Assembly: GCA_014380965.1 (NCBI GenBank)
Contig: JACMIV010000054.1
Coordinates: forward strand, 1 to 6,130
DNA: 6,130 nucleotides
DNA from: Rhizobiaceae bacterium
GTDB lineage: Bacteria > Pseudomonadota > Alphaproteobacteria > Rhizobiales > Rhizobiaceae
Reading direction: 5' to 3'
Positions 1 through 6,130 of this stretch are shown one piece after another (positions within the stretch are counted from its first letter, which is position 1; each line of letters begins with the position of its first letter). Made by a program: the position numbers and the translations under genes. The notes under the pieces were generated by a model. The model worked only from the letters and a program-made list of their open reading frames with translations. It searched no databases and was not told where the DNA came from.

Positions 1-85
1 CCAACGTCCGGGCGGCACGCCGCGCGCGCCGGCCGATGTCCAGCATCAGAGCTTCGGTGTCGTCGACTTTCGCATGGTCGAGCAT
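1..85 (-). CDS. proA: Gamma-glutamyl phosphate reductase, N-terminal fragment (runs off left edge)
   Basis: ProA reduces gamma-glutamyl phosphate with NADPH to glutamate-5-semialdehyde, the second cytoplasmic step of proline synthesis. Only 28 codons are visible. They begin MLDHAKVDDTEALMLDIGRR and continue with an Arg/Ala-rich stretch, which is the usual opening of rhizobial ProA (an amphipathic helix ending in GRRAR-AAR). The ATG at 85 is preceded by a purine-rich Shine-Dalgarno (GGGAAGGA) at a good distance. The gene starts 17 nt after the proB stop on the same strand, the classic proB-proA order, so co-transcription is very likely. The catalytic Cys and NADPH-binding regions lie outside the window, so I cannot tell whether the gene is intact. 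Confidence 0.88.
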   Translation of the reverse strand, partial: MLDHAKVDDTEALMLDIGRRARRAARTL

Positions 86-102
86 CGCCGTGTCCTTCCC
101 TC

Positions 103-2440
<2,338 letters not shown>

Positions 2441-2558
2441 GTGCGCCCGAGGGCTGTTTCTTATCAGAGCTGCGCCATCTTTCGAAGCCAGGCAGCATCG
2501 GCTCGCTGGATAGTCGGTGTACGACAAGCGCGACAGAAAAGGCGCTTCCCTCCGAGCT

Positions 2559-2589
2559 TCGTCATCCCCGCCTTCGGCGAGGATGACGA
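2559..2589. repeat. Intergenic palindromic element (REP-like)
   Basis: TCGTCATCC and GGATGACGA form a perfect 9-bp outer stem. Inside it lie one C/A mismatch, a 4-bp CGCC/GGCG stem and a TTC triloop. It sits in the non-coding gap between the DUF3833-like gene and obg. Palindromes of the form GTCATCC...GGATGAC are familiar as dispersed extragenic repeats in Hyphomicrobiales genomes, so I infer a member of such a family. Only one copy is in this window, so repetition cannot be shown here. It could also act as a factor-dependent terminator or RNA stabiliser for the gene upstream; no T-tract follows on either strand. Confidence 0.5.
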
Positions 2590-2645
2590 TGTTTAGATGT
2601 TGCCGCTTCTCATGAGAAAGGTCGGCTTCCACCGCTTCGCCTGCG

Positions 2646-3224
2646 TCAGCCGGCAGGCGTCACCTTCATGAACACGACGCGCGACGTGGCGAGCGGCAGG
2701 CCGAGCTTCGACACCTTCACCTGGTTGACCACCGTCCCGTCCGGTTCGGCGGTCATCTCGTGTCGGAAGTGCAGGACCATCGATCCGCCGCCCGGCGCGT
2801 AGCCGTCATATTCGAGCACCGCGCCCTCCGCCGTCCGGTATCCGGCGACGGGCATGGTCGGGCTCATCAGCCCGTCCTCGTCCGCGGTGCGCACCGTGCC
2901 GTCGTAGCGTCCGTCGGGCCGAGCGTGGAGCCGCCAGTATTGCAGCCTGTCGCCGACGGACAGATGGAAGGTCTCGTCGAGGTGGAATTCGCCGTCCTCT
3001 TCCGCCCGGCCCTTGAAGTCGGCGGTGAACGCGGTCTTCCAGAGACCCAGCGTCTCGATCTCGCCTTCGCTGCGCGCGTTGCCGTCGAAGAAGCTCTCGA
3101 TGGCGAAGCCGCCGTTCGGGTCCAACCTGGCGACTTCGCTGCAGGCGCCGAGCGCAAGCAACGTTCCAAGAAGGAAAAATCCGGTCGCGATGGCGCGGCG
3201 ACGAGTCGGTCGTTGGCGGATCAT
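2646..3224 (-). CDS. DUF3833-like lipoprotein
   Basis: Function unknown. The 192-residue product begins with an Arg-rich n-region (five Arg in residues 3-10) and a hydrophobic stretch (11-26). A lipobox LALGAC follows, with the lipidated cysteine at 28, so it should be exported and anchored to a membrane. The mature part has the pattern I associate with DUF3833: a 'xxFFDGxxRxxG' opening (about 44-53), an F-x-x-D-F-x-G strand (about 69-73), an E/D-rich strand with DETFHLSVGD, then W-R-L-H...GRYDGTV, and a closing segment ending in V-x-x-VxFMKV. The length fits that family. The ATG at 3224 follows a GGAAGGGAAG purine tract. The gene lies 76 bp after the GNAT gene and 237 bp before obg, all on one strand. 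Family assignment is from recall and moderate; the lipoprotein call is firmer. Confidence 0.82.
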   Translation of the reverse strand: MIRQRPTRRRAIATGFFLLGTLLALGACSEVARLDPNGGFAIESFFDGNARSEGEIETLGLWKTAFTADFKGRAEEDGEFHLDETFHLSVGDRLQYWRLHARPDGRYDGTVRTADEDGLMSPTMPVAGYRTAEGAVLEYDGYAPGGGSMVLHFRHEMTAEPDGTVVNQVKVSKLGLPLATSRVVFMKVTPAG

Positions 3225-3300
3225 GTCCCGTCTTCCCTTCCGTTCGCGCCGCGCTTCGGGTTTCCGGCCCGCCGTCGAATGCTTCCTCGGCCCAGACGTC

Positions 3301-3873
3301 TCAGGCCCGACCCCAGGCCTTCAGAGCCTCCCAGGCCCGGCGATCGAGATGAAAATCTTCGCTCGAAACGCGCCCCGCCGCAACCGAGACGAACGTGCCC
3401 GTGCCGCGGTGCTGAAAACCGCACTTTTCGAGCACCCTTCGCGAGGCAAGGTTGATCGCCCGGCAGTTCGCCCAGATGGATTCGATGTCGAGCCTTGCAA
3501 AGCCGAGATCGATCACCGCCTGTGCCGCTTCGGTCGCGTATCCCTGGCCCCAATGCGCGCGGCCCATCCAGTAGCCGAGATCGACGGCGCGGACCTTGTG
3601 GGTCGGCCGTAGGCCACAGAGACCGAGGAGCCGGCCGCTGCCCTGCTCCGTCACGGCAAAGACCATCTCGCGTCCGGCATTTTCGATGAAGCTGCGCGCG
3701 TGCTCGATCGTGTAGGGGTGGGGCAGCCGCGCCAGCATTGCGGCGATCCCGGCATCATCCGCAAGCCGGGCGATCGCCCCGGCATCGTCCGTCACGGGCG
3801 GCCGGAGCATCAGCCGCCGCGTGACGATCGGTTCAAGCGGCTCTTCGACGAGGCAGTCCAGTTCGTGGTCCAC
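3301..3873 (-). CDS. GNAT-family N-acetyltransferase (RimJ/RimL-like)
   Basis: Probable acetyl-CoA-dependent N-acetyltransferase of the RimJ/RimL type; the substrate cannot be read from sequence. From the chosen start the product has 190 residues. It shows the family opening TRRLMLRPPVTDDAGAIARL (about 18-37), the central strand GRLLGLCGLRP, LGYWMGRAHWGQGYATEAA carrying the acetyl-CoA loop (an R/Q-x-x-G-x-G/A-like W-G-Q-G-Y-A), and the late N-x-x-S-x-R-V-x-E-K-x-G-F motif as NLASRRVLEKCGFQHRGTG. An in-frame ATG exists at 3918, but it lies inside the stem of an intrinsic terminator and its purine run is too close. GTG at 3873 has AAGGA eight bases upstream and lies just past the terminator, so I prefer it. 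A GNAT gene between rpmA and obg is a recurrent rhizobial arrangement, suggesting a link to ribosomal or translation proteins. Confidence 0.85.
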   Translation of the reverse strand: MDHELDCLVEEPLEPIVTRRLMLRPPVTDDAGAIARLADDAGIAAMLARLPHPYTIEHARSFIENAGREMVFAVTEQGSGRLLGLCGLRPTHKVRAVDLGYWMGRAHWGQGYATEAAQAVIDLGFARLDIESIWANCRAINLASRRVLEKCGFQHRGTGTFVSVAAGRVSSEDFHLDRRAWEALKAWGRA

Positions 3874-3893
3874 GGCACCGATCCTTGCAAACG

Positions 3894-3924
3894 AAAAAAG
3901 GGGACGATGGTGGCCCATCTCCCC
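3894..3924 (-). terminator. Intrinsic terminator of the rplU-rpmA unit
   Basis: On the minus strand GGGGAGATGG pairs with CCATC-(G)-TCCCC, giving 10 bp with a single bulged G. The loop is GCCA and six T follow directly (3894-3899). This is the clearest Rho-independent terminator in the window. It lies 85 nt after the rpmA stop and 21 nt before the preferred GTG of the acetyltransferase gene. It should separate the abundant ribosomal-protein transcript from the genes beyond and leave only limited read-through. Confidence 0.85.
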
Positions 3925-3956
3925 TGTTCTCGCTTCGAGGCGGTGACCGTCAGGGT

Positions 3957-4001
3957 CCCTCAGAAGCGCCGGGTGGTTGGGACACCGGCGCTTCTCGAGG
4001 G
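3957..4001 (-). promoter_or_regulatory. Long stem-loop directly after rpmA
   Basis: AGAAGCGCCGG (3962-3972) and CCGGCGCTTCT (3985-3995) are perfect 11-bp complements. CCCTC and GAGGG outside them add five more pairs if one base (3996) is bulged. The loop is 12 nt. The structure begins 8 nt after the rpmA stop on the minus strand and is not followed by a T-tract. It probably protects the 3' end of the rplU-rpmA message, or acts as a first pause or terminator ahead of the intrinsic terminator at 3894-3924. Confidence 0.6.
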
Positions 4002-4008
4002 GCTCCGG

Positions 4009-4278
4009 TCATTCTGCGGCGATGGCTTTCGGCATGACGGAGATATAGGCGCGACCGCGGGCTTTGGTCTGGAAGGTGACGATCCCTTCGGCAGTCGCGA
4101 AAATGGTATGGTCCTTGCCGAGGCCGACATTGGCGCCGGGATGCCATTGGGTTCCGCGCTGACGCACGATGATATTGCCGGGAATGACGAGCGAGCCGCC
4201 CGACTTCTTAACGCCGAGGCGCTTCGACTCGGAGTCGCGACCGTTGCGGGACGAGCCGCCTGCCTTCTTGTGTGCCAT
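4009..4278 (-). CDS. rpmA: 50S ribosomal protein L27
   Basis: L27 sits at the base of the central protuberance of the 50S subunit, and its N-terminal arm reaches towards the peptidyl-transferase centre. The 89-residue product is of normal length. It starts [20 protein letters not shown] and continues LGVKK, then [17 protein letters not shown], then GKDHTIFA, all hallmark L27 segments. It starts with MAHKK, so there is no cleaved N-terminal extension of the Firmicutes type. The ATG at 4278 has GGAGAG about six bases upstream; the frame remains open to 4350, but those extra residues match no L27. It lies 137 bp after rplU on the same strand, the standard L21-L27 pair. Two stem-loops follow it. 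Confidence 0.98.
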   Translation of the reverse strand: MAHKKAGGSSRNGRDSESKRLGVKKSGGSLVIPGNIIVRQRGTQWHPGANVGLGKDHTIFATAEGIVTFQTKARGRAYISVMPKAIAAE

Positions 4279-4393
4279 TTCAGTCTCTCCTGGAGCGCGA
4301 GCGCCCACAATGGGGCGGCCCGGCTCTCTCGTTCCGTCTGTTCTTCGCACGACGGCGAGCCTTTTGTCAGCTCACCTTTGATATCGCGCCGTG

Positions 4394-4417
4394 AAAATCG
4401 AAAGGCCGTGCGGCCTT
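4394..4417 (-). terminator. Weak attenuator-like hairpin overlapping the rplU stop
   Basis: On the minus strand AAGGCC-GCAC-GGCCTT forms a 6-bp stem with a tetraloop. TCGATTTT follows, a T-rich but interrupted tail. The 5' arm contains the last two bases of the rplU TAA stop. It may give partial termination between rplU and rpmA or slow RNA decay; the short stem and broken T-tract make full termination unlikely. The remaining rplU-rpmA spacer (4279-4393) shows one further small GC stem (4302-4306 with 4313-4317) about 24 nt before rpmA, and no gene. Confidence 0.5.
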
Positions 4418-4955
4418 ATTCCTTCGGTTCGGCGGCCGGCACAGCCTCGGCGGTCTCGCTTCCGGCAGCCTTCGCCTTGCGCGGCGCCTTCTGCTTGGCG
4501 GGCGCTTCGCTCGCTGCAGGGGCCTCCGCGACCGTCGTCTCGGTCTCGTCCGCCCGGACGTCTTCGATCTTGGTCTCTGCAGCCTTGGCTTCCGCGGTCT
4601 TGACCGAGCCCGGCTCGGCGGCTTCCGCCTTCGGCTTCTCGGACGCGGTCTTGCCGTCGGTGAGGATCTCGCCGATGCGGATCAGCGTCAGGTCCTGGCG
4701 ATGGCCGCGGGTGCGCTTGGAATTCTGCCGACGACGCTTCTTGAAGGAGATCACCTTCGGGCCGCGGGTCTGCTCGACGATTTCGGCGGTCACGCTCGCG
4801 CCGGCGACGAACGGCGCGCCGATGGAGGTGCCGACCATCAGCACGTCCTTGAAGGAGACGCTGTCGCCAGCCTCGCCGGGAAGGCGCTCGATTTCGAATT
4901 CATCGTTGGCGACGACACGGTACTGCTTGCCGCCGGTCTTGATCACTGCGAACAT
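4416..4955 (-). CDS. rplU: 50S ribosomal protein L21 with long low-complexity C-terminal tail
   Basis: L21 is a primary 23S rRNA-binding protein of the large subunit. The L21 domain occupies about residues 1-99: [14 protein letters not shown] at the start, then [14 protein letters not shown], and the signature [20 protein letters not shown] (67-86) that contacts rRNA. The usual protein has about 103 residues; this one has 179. Residues from about 100 onward form an 80-residue tail made almost only of Ala, Glu, Lys, Thr and Pro, with K-A-E-A-like repeats, expected to be disordered. Such tails recur in Hyphomicrobiales L21. The ATG at 4955 has GAAGGA a few bases upstream. A promoter and a structured leader of about 150 nt precede it; rpmA follows after 137 bp. 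Confidence 0.98.
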   Translation of the reverse strand: MFAVIKTGGKQYRVVANDEFEIERLPGEAGDSVSFKDVLMVGTSIGAPFVAGASVTAEIVEQTRGPKVISFKKRRRQNSKRTRGHRQDLTLIRIGEILTDGKTASEKPKAEAAEPGSVKTAEAKAAETKIEDVRADETETTVAEAPAASEAPAKQKAPRKAKAAGSETAEAVPAAEPKE

Positions 4956-5015
4956 GTCTTGTCCTTCACGCGCCGGCTCTCGGATCGATCCGGGCCGTCT
5001 TCTTGTTGTTCTTGA

Positions 5016-5041
5016 GGCGCCGCAGCGTTTGCCGCGGCCCC
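5016..5041 (-). promoter_or_regulatory. Strong stem-loop in the rplU leader
   Basis: On the minus strand GCCGCGGC (5031-5038) pairs with GCTGCGGC (5019-5026), eight pairs including one G-U, closing an AAAC tetraloop. GG and CC extend it outward past a single bulged G. It lies mid-leader and is followed by an A-rich, probably unpaired stretch (CAAGAACAACAAGAAGAC) and the 12-bp palindrome CGGATCGATCCG (4981-4992). Ribosomal-protein operons are often controlled by leader structures bound by their own product, so this is a candidate site for L21 feedback. That role is inference. Confidence 0.45.
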
Positions 5042-5111
5042 AGGCGGCGGGCCGAATTCACCCACCTACCAAAGCGATGGGCGCAGGTTTCCCCACGCCC
5101 ACAGCGCTTCC

Positions 5112-5140
5112 CAATAACGCGCCTGCGTCCCCGAGGTCAA
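5112..5140 (-). promoter_or_regulatory. Sigma-70-type promoter of rplU-rpmA
   Basis: On the minus strand CTTGACC provides a near-consensus -35 (TTGACC, 5135-5140). After a 17-bp spacer comes the -10-like TTATTG (5112-5117); shifting by one base gives TATTGG. The -35 matches the alphaproteobacterial housekeeping CTTGAC element well, and the -10 is weaker. Transcription would begin near 5105, giving a leader of about 150 nt before the rplU ATG. Confidence 0.6.
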
Positions 5141-5203
5141 GGCGCGTTCCTCCGTCGATCCTGCGCAAGACCCTAAAAAGCCGGCGCCGGACCAAAAACC
5201 ATC

Positions 5204-5232
5204 TGGACAGCGCCTGTCATTTCCACGATACC
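5204..5232 (+). promoter_or_regulatory. Putative promoter of tRNA-Ser
   Basis: TGGACA (5204-5209) is one base from the -35 consensus. A 17-bp spacer leads to CGATAC/GATACC (5226-5232), which resembles the alphaproteobacterial CTATAT -10. The predicted start near 5239 is just ahead of the mature tRNA 5' end at 5241. The element is divergent from the rplU promoter, with about 63 bp between the two -35 boxes. Confidence 0.5.
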
Positions 5233-5240
5233 TCCGCCCC

Positions 5241-5330
5241 GGAAGGGTGGCAGAGTGGTCGAATGCACCGCACTCGAAATGCGGCATACGTGCAAGCGTA
5301 TCGGGGGTTCGAATCCCCCCTCTTCCGCCA
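5241..5330 (+). tRNA. tRNA-Ser (anticodon CGA)
   Basis: This is a 90-nt class II tRNA reading the serine codon UCG. The acceptor GGAAGGG pairs with CTCTTCC with one G-U; the discriminator is G and CCA is encoded (5328-5330). The D arm contains GGTGGCAGAGTGGTCGAATG. The anticodon stem CCGCA/TGCGG encloses CTCGAAA, with CGA at 5275-5277. The long variable arm ATACG...CGTAT is typical of tRNA-Ser. The T arm is GGGGG-TTCGAAT-CCCCC. All stems pair, so the gene looks functional. I saw no second copy of its 3' end in the window, so there is no sign of an integrase attachment duplication. Confidence 0.97.
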
Positions 5331-5579
5331 GTGACCTATCCCAAGCGTTCGTCATTGCTGATTGATTGGGATGGGCGAGCAGAGTTCCCCATTCCTATTC
5401 CAACTGTGACGTCGCGCTATGTGCCGTTGTGCGCATTCATCCGTCCCCATTCGGTCGTTAAGCCGTAGATCGTCGCCAACCAACACCGCCTGATTGCTGC
5501 TTCGTCGACAGCGCCTCCAGGCTCGGCAGGATGTCGGCCGCCTCGATAGCCTTTCGCTGCGATGACGATTGCGATGAGG
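5331..5579. other. Non-coding stretch between tRNA-Ser and the mobile-gene relics
   Basis: No recognisable gene. An 8-bp stem (5368-5375 with 5388-5395, 12-nt loop, one G-T pair) lies about 40 nt after the tRNA and may help end its transcript, but no T-tract follows. A minus-strand frame stays open from about 5630 to a TAA at 5458; its translation (containing KAIEAADILPSLEALS) is not a family I recognise. It may be a frame-shifted continuation of the relic next door. The base composition is less GC-rich here than in the ribosomal cluster. Confidence 0.4.
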
Positions 5580-5795
5580 CTACCTCGTCGGCTCCATCAC
5601 CAACGTCCGTGTCGCTCGGCAAAGCGCATTAGCATCGCGCCGCATCGCCACCATCTTCGCGGATCGCAACCCCTGCTTCAGGTTGTTGTGCGAGCCTTTC
5701 GCTGGCCCCGTCGCCTTGCCCCCGTGCATCCGGCATCGACCGTTTGCCGTAGCCGGCGAAGCGCCTGCCGTTCCTGTCTTGCGCGCATATCCTGA
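5580..5795 (-). pseudogene. Remnant of a small 'HGG-motif' protein gene
   Basis: The minus-strand frame ending at the TAG (5580-5582) reads SPATANGRCRMHGGKATG, then PAKGSHNNLKQGLRS, then an Arg/Ala-rich helix MRRDANALCRATRTLV. This closely resembles the short proteins common near mobile DNA in Hyphomicrobiales, which have the pattern C-G-A-x-T...C-x-S-P-A-M-A-N-G-R-C-R-M-H-G-G-K-S-T-G-A-P-K-G-N-x-N-A-L-K-H-G. The function of that family is not known to me; its Cys/His pattern suggests a metal-binding knuckle. Here both expected Cys before SPA appear as Ser and Gly, KHG is KQG, and no start codon or Shine-Dalgarno lies ahead of the homologous part. Upstream the DNA passes straight into transposase sequence in another frame. 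I read it as a decayed 5'-truncated fragment. Family recognition is from memory. Confidence 0.6.
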
Positions 5796-5814
5796 TAAGC
5801 CCTCTTCTTGGCGG

Positions 5815-6130
5815 GGCCGTGCGGACGAATTTGATCGAGCATAGGGCTGCGGCGAAGCTGACGATGGATCGATGGTTTCGGGCGGTTTTCTCGCACGGCA
5901 GGGCAACGCGTTTGAAGCGCTTGAGGATGCCGATGCCTTGTTCGCTGCGGGCGCAGGCCTTGTAGAGGGTTTCGGCGAAGAAGGCGGGTTTGTTCTTTTC
6001 CGTGGCCTTGTGCGCGATGACGGGCGCGATGCCGCGAGCCCGGGCGACGGCACGGTTGGCTTTACTGGAATAGCCCTTGTCGCCGATGGCAGCGCGTGGC
6101 GTCACATCTGGTCCGATGCCGAGCCGCGGG
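5815..6130 (-). mobile_element. IS5-family transposase, degraded 3' part (continues past right edge)
   Basis: The minus-strand frame enters from the right edge as LGIGPDVTPRAAIGDKGYSS and carries the second catalytic Asp in GDKGY. It continues KANRAVARARGIAPVI, KNKPAFFAETLYKACARSEQ, LKRFKRVALPCEKTARN, and ends its homology at IKFVRTA (5815). This is the C-terminal half of the DDE domain of IS5-group enzymes that use a Y(2)R(3)E(6)K signature. The Glu and the final Lys are present, but the Arg is Cys. Homologues normally stop right after the HTA-like end; here the frame runs on without a stop to 5629 into unrelated sequence, so the IS end and its inverted repeat are missing. GTG at 6105 is an internal codon. 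The transposase N-terminus is outside the window. Almost certainly inactive. Confidence 0.8.

Noticed and set aside
2638..2659. 7-bp stem around the stop of the lipoprotein gene as a terminator
   Set aside because: The loop is 8 nt and no T-tract follows; such stems are frequent by chance at this GC content.
3700..5334. Plus-strand open frame of 544 codons
   Set aside because: It runs antisense through GNAT, rpmA and rplU and into the tRNA gene. Composition is random-like; it is a GC-driven shadow.
5338..5372. ATCCCA/TGGGAT stem as tRNA terminator
   Set aside because: Six pairs with a 23-nt loop and no T-tract is too weak.
5241..5579. tRNA-Ser as an integration site with a duplicated 3' end
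   Set aside because: No second copy of the T-arm/acceptor end is seen downstream in the window and no integrase gene is present. The island idea remains open only beyond the right edge.

Overview
The window reads as chromosomal DNA of a GC-rich alphaproteobacterium, most likely of the order Hyphomicrobiales (Rhizobiales). The basis is the gene order rplU-rpmA-GNAT-obg-proB-proA, an L21 protein with a long Ala/Glu/Lys tail, and CTTGAC-type promoters. No genus can be named from the sequence alone.

Bases 1-5140 hold one minus-strand cluster, described here in transcription order. A CTTGAC/17-bp-spacer promoter near 5112-5140 precedes a leader of about 150 nt with a strong stem-loop. rplU (L21) and rpmA (L27) follow. 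Two consecutive stem-loops lie after rpmA. The second is a textbook intrinsic terminator, with a 10-bp stem and six T, and it ends the ribosomal-protein unit. A RimJ/RimL-like GNAT acetyltransferase follows and probably starts at GTG 3873, just past the terminator. Next come a DUF3833-like lipoprotein, a 237-bp spacer with a palindromic element, the ribosome-assembly GTPase obg, and proB, whose ATG overlaps the obg stop as ATGA. The first 28 codons of proA run off the left edge. The cluster joins ribosome components and assembly (L21, L27, Obg) with the first two steps of proline synthesis (ProB, ProA).

On the plus strand, a complete class II tRNA-Ser(CGA) with encoded CCA sits at 5241-5330. 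Its own promoter lies divergent from the rplU promoter.

From 5331 to the right edge the DNA looks like decayed accessory sequence. It has about 250 bp without a recognisable gene, then, on the minus strand, a degenerate fragment of an 'HGG-motif' small protein, then the 3' part of an IS5-family transposase. The transposase frame has lost its expected stop, runs into the HGG fragment and lacks a conserved Arg. I found no intact novel system. The most informative points are this mosaic of relics beside the tRNA, the hairpin-rich control points of the rplU-rpmA unit, and the lipoprotein gene lying between the GNAT gene and obg.
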